Assembly: GCA_910588215.1 (NCBI GenBank)
Contig: CAJUQJ010000024.1
Coordinates: 1-57,204, forward strand
DNA: 57,204 bases
Source of the DNA: an uncultured Lachnospiraceae bacterium
Lineage (GTDB): Bacteria; Bacillota; Clostridia; Lachnospirales; Lachnospiraceae
Direction of reading: 5' to 3'
Both the position numbers and the translations under genes were made by a program. Positions 18,546-26,958 of the stretch are shown in pieces. Numbering within the stretch: position 1 is the stretch's first letter; each line of letters begins with the position of its first letter. The notes beneath the pieces were generated by a model. It did not search any database, was not told the origin of the DNA, and saw only the letters and a program-made list of their open reading frames with translations.

Positions 18546-18690
18546 TAGGAAGATTGAAAAATCACACTGATGTGCTGATTTTTCAATCAAGAGTTTGTGC
18601 CGAAGCGTCCCAAACTCCTTGATCGCAGCGCAGAATTTGAAATTCTGCACGCGTTCCTCAGCAAAAAACGCTTCGGAATGGAGGAAACTA
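18546..18690 (+). promoter_or_regulatory. Highly structured leader before the GT17 gene
   Basis: The gap 18482-18696 has several strong inverted repeats in a row. The first is a 13-base perfect stem (18552-18564 with 18576-18588) extended by three more pairs around a TGAT loop. The second is GAGTTTG/CAAACTC (18591-18597 with 18611-18617). The third is the 19-base palindrome GCAGAATTTGAAATTCTGC (18630-18648). The loop of the second hairpin contains CCGAAGCGT (18600-18608), the exact complement of ACGCTTCGG (18668-18676), which lies just before the ribosome site GGAGG (18680-18684). This could form a pseudoknot beside the ribosome site. It may be a cis-acting RNA, an attenuator or a copy of a dispersed repeat. 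I do not recognise it as a known riboswitch. Confidence 0.55.
18638..18684 (+). repeat. Leader repeat, fullest copy
   Basis: The 3' part of the structured leader recurs in the window. It matches 8879-8923 over its whole length (about 41 of 46 positions), and its final CGCTTCGGAATGGAGG is repeated exactly at 19635-19650 and in altered form at 37961-37980. Each copy sits at the start of a gene or small frame and supplies the ribosome site. Confidence 0.7.
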
Positions 18691-18696
18691 TAGGAT

Positions 18697-19632
18697 ATGA
18701 TTTATGATTGTATTCCCTTTTTTAATGAACTGGATATCTTAAAGCTGAGAATGCAGATCCTGTCTCCTTATGTGGATAAATTCGTGTTGGAGGAGTCGAC
18801 GGTTACCTTTTCCGGGAAACAAAAGGAAATGCTCTTTGCGAAGAACCGGGAAATGTTCCGGGAGTTTGAGGACAAGATCGTCTATATTGCGGTGGATAAT
18901 TCGCCCATGAGCGGCGTGACGACTCACGAGCGGGATAAATTCCAGAAGAACCAGCTGATCCGCGGCCTGCAGGCCTGCAGGCCTGACGATATCGTGATCT
19001 TCAGCGATGTGGACGAGATTCCGAAACCGGAGACGCTGCAGAAAATCCTGCGGGAATTTGATCCGCATAAGATCTATCATCTGGCACAGAGAATGTTCTA
19101 CTGTTTCCTGGATATGGAGGAGGTTTCGGGGAATCTGCTGTCTATTACCGGGGAATTTCCGGGGATCAAACAGAAACAGTGGCTGGGTACGAAGATCTGC
19201 AGTTTTGCCAATCTGCCTGAAGAAGGCATTGTGTATTTGCGGGAGGTATCCCCTGGAGATAGGCGCAGCGTGCGGGTGGCCGACGGCGGCTGGCATTTCG
19301 GCTATATGGGCGGTGACAGGGATGTGGCGAAGCGGATCGGTGATAAGGTACAGGCGGCAGCCCATCAGGAGTACAATAAATCTCGCTATCTGAACGAGGC
19401 GGTGGACAGGCTGCTGTGCGGTGAGGATATATTCGGGCGTAACGCCCGGTTCGTGCGGGTTCCCATTGACGAAAGCTACCCCGCCTATCTTAGAGAGCAT
19501 CAGGAAGAGTATGCTTTCCTGATCGCGCCTAAAGTGAGTCAGGCGGGAATCTTATGCAAGAAGGTGAAACTGGCCTGTATGCAGGGGCTGCGTAAGCTCC
19601 ACGGCGCGGCGGCACGTTTGCGCAGGGGGTGA
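18697..19632 (+). CDS. Glycosyltransferase family 17
   Basis: The 311-residue protein resembles GT17 enzymes (beta-1,4-N-acetylglucosaminyltransferase type, best known in animals and occasional in bacterial glycan loci). Family marks are MIYDCIPFFNELDILKLR at 1-18, the metal-binding SDVDEIP at 103-109 and GGWHFGYMGG near 205. It would act in the cytoplasm on a growing glycan. It follows a strongly folded leader, its ribosome site is the end of the repeat (GGAGG at 18680-18684), and its stop codon is followed after 2 bases by a second copy of the same ribosome-site motif. The sugar transferred is not certain from bacterial members. Confidence 0.85.
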   Translation: MIYDCIPFFNELDILKLRMQILSPYVDKFVLEESTVTFSGKQKEMLFAKNREMFREFEDKIVYIAVDNSPMSGVTTHERDKFQKNQLIRGLQACRPDDIVIFSDVDEIPKPETLQKILREFDPHKIYHLAQRMFYCFLDMEEVSGNLLSITGEFPGIKQKQWLGTKICSFANLPEEGIVYLREVSPGDRRSVRVADGGWHFGYMGGDRDVAKRIGDKVQAAAHQEYNKSRYLNEAVDRLLCGEDIFGRNARFVRVPIDESYPAYLREHQEEYAFLIAPKVSQAGILCKKVKLACMQGLRKLHGAAARLRRG

Positions 19633-19634
19633 GG

Positions 19635-19650
19635 CGCTTCGGAATGGAGG
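19635..19650 (+). repeat. Short copy of leader repeat end
   Basis: CGCTTCGGAATGGAGG is identical to 18669-18684. It overlaps no coding part if the polymerase starts at 19656, and it supplies that gene's ribosome site with a five-base spacer. Confidence 0.65.
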
Positions 19651-19655
19651 TAAAG

Positions 19656-20903
19656 ATGGAATTGTACCGCAGAGTTAAAGATGGCAAAGTACCCTGGTAT
19701 CTTTTCTATATCGGGCTGACCATTGAACTTCTTATCGTTATCGTTGACAAAAGCAGTTATACCAATCCGATAGAGGGCAGGCTGTTCCAACTCACGTTTC
19801 TGCTCTTTTTCCTGAAGCTGGTGCTGACGGACTACAGCAAGAAGGAATGGGATATGATCCTGGCACTGGGGGCGGTAGCCGTTTTGTCATACAAGGTGAC
19901 AGGGGCCAATGACCTGATCCGCGTGGTGGTTTTCGTGGCAGCATGCAAGAATATATCGCTCAGGCAGATGATGAAATATGCTTTCTATGTGACACTATCA
20001 GGATGTATGGTCATTGTCATGTTGGCTGTGACCGGTATATACGGTGACATGAGCCTGACGCAGGCCTATGGCAGGCAGGATATGGGGAGCACAGTCTATA
20101 GCGGTGTAGAGGCAGCCAGGGAAACGAGATATACGCTGGGAATGGGACACCCCAACGCTTTATCCTGTATGTTTCTGATGCTGATCGTGATGGGCGTTTA
20201 TGTGTGGTCTGCGAAGCTAAAGTGGTATCTGTATCTGTTTCTGATGCTGTTGAACGTGGGTGTGTATTGGATTACCGGTTCCAAGACGAGTATGCTGATC
20301 ACGACGGCTTTTCTGGCAGGAGCGTGCCTGCTGCATTATTGCAGATTTCTGCAGAAAAATATGCTGGTCTATCTGGGCGGCCTGCTTGTCTTCATCGTGT
20401 GTATCGCATTTTCCGTGGACGCCGCAGCGTGTGCCCAGCGGGTGAGAGATGTTCAGTGGAATGAATTTTATTACGGCCAACCGATGGATAATGCACATAT
20501 CACTACCCTGAGCAAGATTGACAGGAAACTCAGCGGCAGGGTCGTGTCGCTGGCCGGCACAACGGACAAGGAAGGGATGATCCATACCTGGTCAGTCTTC
20601 TCGGAGCCGGACAATATGGGCTATTACTTTGACATGGGCTGGGTGAAGCTTTTCTACCGCTACGGTATCGTTCCCGGCATATTATATCTTATGGTGCAGC
20701 TCGTATTCCTGTGGAAACTATATAAACAGAGAGATGCCTGCAGCTTGCTCGTGTTTACGATATTGACAATTTATACAGTGGTGGAGGCACATTTGATCTC
20801 CGTATATATCGGCAGGAATTTTATGCTCATGATGATGGGATATTATCTTTTACCGGCGACGGTCACGAGAGAGGCGGAGGCTCGGAGTGAGCGACTTTCA
20901 TAG
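19656..20903 (+). CDS. Wzy-like polysaccharide polymerase, first copy
   Basis: The product is a 415-residue integral membrane protein with roughly ten hydrophobic segments and a long outside loop (about 255-325). TRYTLGMGHPNALSCMFL (about 153-170) matches the arginine-and-HPN region of Gram-positive Wzy polymerases, and TGSKTSML follows (about 205). It would join lipid-linked repeat units on the outer face. An in-frame GTG nine codons upstream exists, but GGAGG (19646-19650) lies five bases before the ATG at 19656, so that start was chosen. A second Wzy-like gene is at 36357, which suggests two polymers or two linkage types. Confidence 0.78.
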   Translation: MELYRRVKDGKVPWYLFYIGLTIELLIVIVDKSSYTNPIEGRLFQLTFLLFFLKLVLTDYSKKEWDMILALGAVAVLSYKVTGANDLIRVVVFVAACKNISLRQMMKYAFYVTLSGCMVIVMLAVTGIYGDMSLTQAYGRQDMGSTVYSGVEAARETRYTLGMGHPNALSCMFLMLIVMGVYVWSAKLKWYLYLFLMLLNVGVYWITGSKTSMLITTAFLAGACLLHYCRFLQKNMLVYLGGLLVFIVCIAFSVDAAACAQRVRDVQWNEFYYGQPMDNAHITTLSKIDRKLSGRVVSLAGTTDKEGMIHTWSVFSEPDNMGYYFDMGWVKLFYRYGIVPGILYLMVQLVFLWKLYKQRDACSLLVFTILTIYTVVEAHLISVYIGRNFMLMMMGYYLLPATVTREAEARSERLS

Positions 20904-20988
20904 CAGGGACGGGGAGCGGCGGAGTATTGCCCCCGAATGGCTGCCGTGAGAGGACTTGAACCGCGGATAGCAATAGAAGAGGTTGCAG

Positions 20989-22287
20989 ATGGAGAAGAAG
21001 ATTGCTCTTAAAATGATATGGAAAACAGGATTGACCTTGCTGTCAGGAGGAGCGGCAGGGCTTCTGCTTTTACTGCTTGTCTATCTGATTCCCACGGAGC
21101 CGATGATAAGAAATGCCCGGTCATCCGTTGACATTTTCAGGGAGGAAGGAGCCTCTGCCCAGGTCACGCATGGTTATGCATCCACTACACTGGACAACTA
21201 TACGGATGCGTGGATGCTGCGCAATGCATTTTACAATGGAGAAGAGTCTGCATGGCAGAAATGCCTGCATGTTTACTATTACGGATATATGGATGGGCAG
21301 ATAGACGGCGTATGTGAGAGTATGATCGCCTGGCTGGAAGGCAAAGAAGGATACGAAAGACTGTCCTATGCAAGGTATTGGCACGGCTATCTGACAGTGT
21401 TGAAACCGTTGTTGTATTTTTTTGATTATGGGGATATCAGAGGAATCTTAAAGTTTATCGAACTGGCAATATTTGCCTGTCTGTGTGTCTTGCTGGAAAG
21501 AAGACATATGACGGGGGTCATACCGATGCTGGTGGCAGCCATGATATGTGTGGAATTTCATGTCATTGGTATGTCGATGCAGTTTTCCTGGGTTTTCATC
21601 ATTGCCGGATTGGCCTGCATCGCTATTTTGAAGTGGTATCCGAAGAGCGGAGAAGCGCCGGAGACAGGGCTGTTTTTTCTGGGGATCGGAATGCTTACCA
21701 GTTATTTTGACTTCTTAACTTATCCGGTCTTTACGCTGGGTATTCCGCTGCTGCTGTTGACGCTGTGTATGAGAACTTCCGGGAAGGCAGGGCGCATCCT
21801 GCATCTTCCCTGTATGGCAGTGAAGCATTCTATATTCTGGGCCATCGGTTATGCAGGCATGTGGGCACAGAAGTGGATACTTTATACGATCTTTACCGGG
21901 GATGATCTGATTGCCGACGGTATCCGGTCGGTTTTGCTGCGTTCGGGCAGGGATGTTATGGGAGAGCAGAGAGGGTATTTGGCTGCAGTGGGTAAAAATA
22001 TTGCAGTTATGAGCAAATATCCGTATCTGTTGGTCTGTGCGGCGGCAGTTGTGGTATTATTTGTTATGAGAAAGAAGGCGGAACGGTCATCGTTTTCCGC
22101 AGGCGCTTTCGTTGCTTACCTGTATATTGCCGCACTGCCGTTTGGTTGGTATATGATCAGCGTCAATCATTCGTATATTCATTCCTTTATGACATACAGG
22201 GGGCTGGGCGTTACTGTTTTTGCAATGCTTGCTGTGGTGTCAGAATTGCTGAATAGAAAGAGATCAGGGTGTAGTGATGGGAAATGA
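20989..22287 (+). CDS. Polytopic membrane protein, possibly GT-C type
   Basis: I do not recognise a named family. The 432-residue protein has an N-terminal membrane helix (about 15-35), then an outside region of about 110 residues containing DNYTDAWMLRNAFY (about 68-81). Some eight or nine further helices follow. The helix, acidic loop and helix-bundle layout is that of GT-C glycosyltransferases, and the acidic pair in DNYTDA could be catalytic. GAGG (20979-20982) lies six bases before the ATG at 20989. The last bases overlap the next GT4 gene. A lipid-phosphate-sugar transferase or a second polymerase are the alternatives. Confidence 0.6.
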   Translation: MEKKIALKMIWKTGLTLLSGGAAGLLLLLLVYLIPTEPMIRNARSSVDIFREEGASAQVTHGYASTTLDNYTDAWMLRNAFYNGEESAWQKCLHVYYYGYMDGQIDGVCESMIAWLEGKEGYERLSYARYWHGYLTVLKPLLYFFDYGDIRGILKFIELAIFACLCVLLERRHMTGVIPMLVAAMICVEFHVIGMSMQFSWVFIIAGLACIAILKWYPKSGEAPETGLFFLGIGMLTSYFDFLTYPVFTLGIPLLLLTLCMRTSGKAGRILHLPCMAVKHSIFWAIGYAGMWAQKWILYTIFTGDDLIADGIRSVLLRSGRDVMGEQRGYLAAVGKNIAVMSKYPYLLVCAAAVVVLFVMRKKAERSSFSAGAFVAYLYIAALPFGWYMISVNHSYIHSFMTYRGLGVTVFAMLAVVSELLNRKRSGCSDGK

Positions 22288-23338
22288 CAGGCCAAAAGTG
22301 CTGATGGTCGGTCCGGACAGGAGTGTCCGCGGCGGCGTATCGGGGATGGTTAATAATTATTTTGATGCCGGGCTGGACCGGATGCTGGACTTATGCTATA
22401 TCGGTACGATGGTGGATGGGTCCAAGTGTAGAAAGTTGCAGCAGGCCGTCAAGGCATATATGCGTTTTCTGGTAAAGCTGCCGCGTTATGATATCGTGCA
22501 TGTCAATATGGCGTCTGATTCCAGCTATTACCGCAAGGCACTGTTTGTGCAGACGGCCAGGATATATCATAAGAAGATCGTGATCCATCAGCACGGTGGA
22601 AGTTTTCAGGAATTTTATCATCAGGAACTGAGCGAAAGAGGCAGAAGGAGAGCCAGGAGAGTGTTGTCCATGGGAGATGCTTTTCTGGTGCTTGGTACGG
22701 AGTGGAAGAAATTCTTCGGACCTCTGATCGGTGAGGAGCGGATCACCGTACTGCCTAATGCAGTCCGCATTCCGAAGAAGACAGAGAAACAATATGGTAC
22801 CCATAGAATCTTATTTCTTGGAAGACTATGTAAGGCAAAGGGAATCGGAGAACTGTTCGGCGCGGTCAGGCAGCTTCGGGAGAAATATCCCGGTGTGCAT
22901 TTGTATCTGGCAGGCGTGTGGGAAGAGGAAGAATTGGCCGGTCAGATGCGGATGCCGGAAGGCTGTGTTACCGAGACCGGCTGGATCGGCGGTGAACAGA
23001 AACAGAGATACCTGCAGGAATGTGATATTTTTGTATTGCCGTCTTATTTTGAAGGGCAGCCGGTATCCGTATTGGAAGCCATGGCAAATGGCTGCGGGAT
23101 CGTGGCATCCCGGGTGGGGGACATTCCGGATATGATCGTGGACGGGAAAACAGGATTTCTGTGCAGACCGCGGGATACGGACAGCCTGCGGGAGAAGCTG
23201 GACAGGCTGCTGGCGGATCCGGCGTTGTGCAGGACACTTGGTGAAAATGCCCGCAGAAAGGCAGAGGAAGAGTTTTCCATTGAAAGTAATATAGAGCAGC
23301 TGCTTAAGATCTATAGAGGGCTTGTGGGCGGCGGATAA
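22277..23338 (+). CDS. Glycosyltransferase family 4
   Basis: The 353-residue GT-B enzyme opens with VLMVGPDRSVRGGVSGMVNN, the glycine-rich acceptor-domain loop. The donor domain has HRILFLGRLCKAKGIGELF (about 170-188) and the EX7E block in SYFEGQPVSVLEAMANG (about 257-273). It overlaps the preceding membrane-protein gene by 11 bases and closes a gene set that began at 11004. A GTG one codon upstream is possible. It would add a sugar to a lipid-linked glycan inside the cell; donor and linkage are unknown. Confidence 0.9.
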   Translation: MGNDRPKVLMVGPDRSVRGGVSGMVNNYFDAGLDRMLDLCYIGTMVDGSKCRKLQQAVKAYMRFLVKLPRYDIVHVNMASDSSYYRKALFVQTARIYHKKIVIHQHGGSFQEFYHQELSERGRRRARRVLSMGDAFLVLGTEWKKFFGPLIGEERITVLPNAVRIPKKTEKQYGTHRILFLGRLCKAKGIGELFGAVRQLREKYPGVHLYLAGVWEEEELAGQMRMPEGCVTETGWIGGEQKQRYLQECDIFVLPSYFEGQPVSVLEAMANGCGIVASRVGDIPDMIVDGKTGFLCRPRDTDSLREKLDRLLADPALCRTLGENARRKAEEEFSIESNIEQLLKIYRGLVGGG

Positions 23339-23348
23339 TGAATCGGAC

Positions 23349-23377
23349 TTGAAAAGTGTCCGAAAAAATGCTATTCT
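23349..23377 (+). promoter_or_regulatory. Candidate internal promoter
   Basis: TTGAAA (23349-23354) is followed after 17 bases by TATTCT (23372-23377) in the 130-base gap after the GT4 gene. The match is 5 of 6 and 4 of 6. It could start separate expression of the phosphoglycerol-transferase/GDPD block. Confidence 0.4.
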
Positions 23378-23468
23378 AATCAGATATATCGCACATTTTT
23401 GTTTTGTGGGATGCTAGTATATTAGTCAGGCAGGACAGTATAAGAATGGAAGGAGCAATGAGGAAAAT

Positions 23469-23795
23469 ATGGAAATGATAGGATTGTTTGTACCGGCAAT
23501 GTTCAGCGTATGGATCAAGCATAAGCGGAATACGGAGCTTACCTGGAGTATGCCAAAGATCGTGTTTGAATACGGTATCTATGTTTTTGTGAATGTTTTT
23601 ATCACTACCTGCATTATCACATATGCGTTGGGGATATCAGGGGTGACATCTGATGCTTTGACCAGCTTTCCTTTTTTTACAAAGTACACGCTGATCGCGT
23701 TAGTGATGGCAATCTTGGTCCCGTATGTGGAAGAGATCGTCAGCAAATATTTCAAGGTTACCATGACAGTGAGGCCGAAAGATGAGAAAAAGTAA
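23469..23795 (+). CDS. Small membrane protein, unknown
   Basis: The 108-residue product is not recognised. It has two clear membrane segments (about 33-53 and 72-90) with a short N-terminal hydrophobic stretch, and a charged C-terminal tail after EEIVSKYFKV. The ribosome site GAGG is just upstream. Its end overlaps the next gene (OpgB-like) by 14 bases, so translation is probably coupled. That placement suggests a membrane partner of the phosphoglycerol transferases, but no motif proves it. Confidence 0.65.
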   Translation: MEMIGLFVPAMFSVWIKHKRNTELTWSMPKIVFEYGIYVFVNVFITTCIITYALGISGVTSDALTSFPFFTKYTLIALVMAILVPYVEEIVSKYFKVTMTVRPKDEKK

Positions 23796-25341
23796 GATCG
23801 TCTGGAAAATGATCAGAAGTATTTTACTGGTGGTCATTTTTTTCCTGCTATTTCTTTTGATCAGGTCGGCAAGCTGGTTTTTGACGAATTTTCATGAGGT
23901 TGAGATTTCGACTGCGCTATATCAGATCGTCAGCCCGCTGAAGGGTACGGAATCGGGGGTCTTAAATGGTTATATCAACCAATGCCTGTATCCTTCGTTT
24001 TCGTACGCCGTTCTATGCGTAGCAGTGTATACACTCTTTGATATGATAGCGGGATATCTTATTCTGGAGATGAATATTCGGATTGGTTCAGGAACTTTTT
24101 GCCTGAGGGCAGGAAGCGGCCGATGGGTGAAGAAAGTCAAGGTCATCGTTTTGTGGGTGGCGATTGTGGCGTTGGGAGCAGGCGTTTGGAACAGAGCAGT
24201 GGCAGTAGGTCTTCCGGAGTATGTAAGAAGCAGGATAGACACATCTACAATATTTGAGACGGAATATGTGGATCCGGATACAGTTACGATCCGCTTTCCT
24301 GACAAAAAGAGAAATTTGATCGTTCTCTATGTGGAGTCCATGGAGTCTACCTATTCTTCTGTAGAGGAGGGGGGAGGAAAGGCCTATGATTATATTCCCG
24401 AGCTGACTGAGCTTGCGAAAGAAAATGTACATTTCTCCAATGACAATGATCTGGGTGGAGCAGCAGGTGTTACCGGAACAGGCTGGACCATGGGGGGATT
24501 ATTTTCGAGTGCGACGGGAGTGCCCTATAAGCTGCCTGTCGATGGGAATAATGCGGGAGAGTATGAGAGCTTTGCGCCGGGTCTGAAGGGACTTGGTGAG
24601 GTACTTTTGGAAAACGGCTATCAGAATTATTTCATGTGTGGTTCGGAAGCCGTTTTTGGCGGACGTAAGGCCTTCTTTGAACAGCATGGGGATTATCATA
24701 TTCTGGATTACACGACTGCCAAGAAGGACGGGATCATTCCGGAAGATTATCATGAATTCTGGGGCATGGAGGATGCCAAATTATATGAGTATGCCAGACA
24801 GGAGCTGACGAAGATCGCACAGCAGGAGGAACCTTTTGATTTCATGATGCTGACGGTGGATACGCATCCTGCTGACGGTTATATCTGTTCTCTGTGCGAA
24901 GAACAGTATCCGTCACAATACGAAAATGTACTGGCCTGTGCCAGCAGTCAGGCGGCGCAGTTTGTAGCCTGGGTGAGTGAACAGGAGTGGTACGAGGACA
25001 CCACGATCGTCATAACGGGTGATCATTTGAATATGAAGGCAGATTTCTGGGATGATATCGGAGACTATCAACGGAAAATATACAATTGTTTTATCAATCT
25101 GCCGGAAGGAATCCTGGAAGGCCAGATGAACGACAGAGACTTTACGATTCTGGATATGTTTCCGACAATACTGGCAGCAACCGGCGCCAGGATAGAAGGT
25201 GACAGACTGGGACTGGGGACGAATCTGTTCTCTGAGCAGGAGACTTTGCCGGAAGAGATTGGTTTCGATACGCTTAACAGCGAATTAAAGCTGTATTCAA
25301 ATTATTACTATAAGAATTTTGTTGTAGGGGACAGGAATTAA
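23782..25341 (+). CDS. OpgB/LtaS-like phosphoglycerol transferase, first copy
   Basis: The 519-residue protein has three membrane segments (about 11-30, 73-95, 118-136) and an outside sulfatase-fold domain. Active-site positions can be assigned by analogy with lipoteichoic acid synthase and OpgB: metal ligand E185 in LYVESMEST, nucleophile T236 in TGTGWTMGG, D360/H362 in VDTHP, and D414/H415 in TGDHLNM. The GTGWTMGGL form is closest to OpgB, which adds phosphoglycerol to sugars. It probably transfers glycerol phosphate from phosphatidylglycerol to an exported glycan, or less likely phosphoethanolamine. It is followed 44 bases later by a paralogue with the same layout and the same acidic residues. 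Confidence 0.85.
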   Translation: MRKSKIVWKMIRSILLVVIFFLLFLLIRSASWFLTNFHEVEISTALYQIVSPLKGTESGVLNGYINQCLYPSFSYAVLCVAVYTLFDMIAGYLILEMNIRIGSGTFCLRAGSGRWVKKVKVIVLWVAIVALGAGVWNRAVAVGLPEYVRSRIDTSTIFETEYVDPDTVTIRFPDKKRNLIVLYVESMESTYSSVEEGGGKAYDYIPELTELAKENVHFSNDNDLGGAAGVTGTGWTMGGLFSSATGVPYKLPVDGNNAGEYESFAPGLKGLGEVLLENGYQNYFMCGSEAVFGGRKAFFEQHGDYHILDYTTAKKDGIIPEDYHEFWGMEDAKLYEYARQELTKIAQQEEPFDFMMLTVDTHPADGYICSLCEEQYPSQYENVLACASSQAAQFVAWVSEQEWYEDTTIVITGDHLNMKADFWDDIGDYQRKIYNCFINLPEGILEGQMNDRDFTILDMFPTILAATGARIEGDRLGLGTNLFSEQETLPEEIGFDTLNSELKLYSNYYYKNFVVGDRN

Positions 25342-25385
25342 AGCGTTATTTGAGAATTACTTTAGATGAGCAACGAGGGTGAACG

Positions 25386-26939
25386 ATGAGGAAGAAGATT
25401 ATTTGGAAAATAGTTTGTACCGTGTTATTGAGCGTTGTTTTTTTCCTGCTGATTCTTTTGATCAACTCGGCGAACTGGTTTTTGGATAATTTCCATGAAG
25501 TGGAGATTGCCACTGCACTATATCAGATCACCAGTCCGCTGAAAGGAACAGAGGAGGGGGTTTTGAGTGATTATATCAACCAATGCCTGAATCCTTCAAT
25601 ATCTTTTGCAGTGATCTGTATGGTGATCTATAGAATCTGGGATATGATTGCCGGATATCTTTTGCTGGAAGTGGATATCAGGGTTGCTTCAAAGAACTTG
25701 CGGATTGGATTTGGAAAGAGCAGATTCGCGAAAGCGGGCAAAGTGATCGCTCTTTGGGCAGCTATTGCGATCCTTGGCATAGGAGTCTGGGACAGGGCGG
25801 TGGCAGTAGGACTTCCGGAATATATATACAGTGTCATGAATACTTCTGAGATTTTTGAGACGGAATATGTGAATCCGGATACTGTTGCGATCACCTTTCC
25901 TGACAAGAAAAGGAATCTGATTCTGATATACTTGGAATCTATGGAATCTACGTATGCTTCTACAGAAGCGGGAGGTGGAAAGCCGAACAACTATATTCCG
26001 GAACTGACGGAACTTGCGAAGGAGAATCTGCAGTTTTCTGATGACGAGGATCTGGGAGGCGCTAGATATATGCCCAGAACCGGATGGACAATGGCGGGTC
26101 TGTTGTCAAGTACCACAGGGGTACCGTATAAACTGCCGATCGAAGGAAATGATGCAGGAAAGTATGAGAAGTTTGTTCCGGGTCTGAAAGGGCTTGGTGA
26201 AGTGTTTCAGGAAAACGGTTATCAGAATTATTTCATGTGCGGTTCGGAAGCGGTTTTTGGAGGCAGAGAGTTATTTTTTACGCAACACGGAGATTATCAT
26301 ATTATTGATTACAATTCGGCGAAGGAAGAGGGAATCATTCCTGAGGACTATCATGTGTTCTGGGGAATGGAGGACAGCATACTATATGAATATGCCAAAC
26401 AGAAACTGACAGAGATTGCAGGGCAGGGAGAGCCCTTTAACTTCACCATGCTGACGGTGGATACGCATCCTCCGGAAGGTTATGTATGTTCTTTGTGTGA
26501 TAATACATATTCGAGTCAATATGAGAATGTGCTGGCTTGTTCCAGTAAACAGGCGGTTTCGTTTATCAACTGGGCTAAAGAACAGGAATGGTACGATAAC
26601 ACGACGATCGTCATTACAGGCGATCACCTGAGTATGAAGAAGGACATCTGGGACGATATCGGTGACTATGAGCGGACAGTTTACAACTGCTTTCTTAATC
26701 TACCGGAAGGCGTTTCACCTGTGCGGCACACGAACAGAGAATTTACGGTGCTGGATATGTTTCCGACAGTATTGACTGCTGTGGGTGTGGATATAGAGGG
26801 TGACAGACTGGGACTGGGAACGAATCTGTTTTCTGAACGGACGACTTTGCCGGAGGAAATGGGATTCGATGTATTTAACCGGGAACTGGAATTATATTCT
26901 GATTATTATTATATGAATTTTGTCGTCGGGGATAATTAG
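25386..26939 (+). CDS. OpgB/LtaS-like phosphoglycerol transferase, second copy
   Basis: This 517-residue paralogue of the gene just upstream keeps the same three membrane segments and active-site set: E184 in IYLESMEST, T235 in RTGWTMAGL, D359/H361 in VDTHP, and D413/H414 in TGDHLSM. Similarity runs from the first residue to the shared C-terminal end FVVGD, so it is a whole-gene tandem duplication. Divergence is widest at about 100-118 and 224-231, near the catalytic threonine. That could mean different acceptors or donors. The ribosome site GAGGGTG is good. A pair of GDPD-like genes follows. Confidence 0.85.
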   Translation: MRKKIIWKIVCTVLLSVVFFLLILLINSANWFLDNFHEVEIATALYQITSPLKGTEEGVLSDYINQCLNPSISFAVICMVIYRIWDMIAGYLLLEVDIRVASKNLRIGFGKSRFAKAGKVIALWAAIAILGIGVWDRAVAVGLPEYIYSVMNTSEIFETEYVNPDTVAITFPDKKRNLILIYLESMESTYASTEAGGGKPNNYIPELTELAKENLQFSDDEDLGGARYMPRTGWTMAGLLSSTTGVPYKLPIEGNDAGKYEKFVPGLKGLGEVFQENGYQNYFMCGSEAVFGGRELFFTQHGDYHIIDYNSAKEEGIIPEDYHVFWGMEDSILYEYAKQKLTEIAGQGEPFNFTMLTVDTHPPEGYVCSLCDNTYSSQYENVLACSSKQAVSFINWAKEQEWYDNTTIVITGDHLSMKKDIWDDIGDYERTVYNCFLNLPEGVSPVRHTNREFTVLDMFPTVLTAVGVDIEGDRLGLGTNLFSERTTLPEEMGFDVFNRELELYSDYYYMNFVVGDN

Positions 26940-26958
26940 CGTTCATTAGTAAGGATTT

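Noticed and set aside
18552..18588. Strong hairpin before the GT17 gene as a simple rho-independent terminator
   Set aside because: The stem is AT-rich and followed by AAGAG rather than a T run, so it fits a structured leader better than a terminator.
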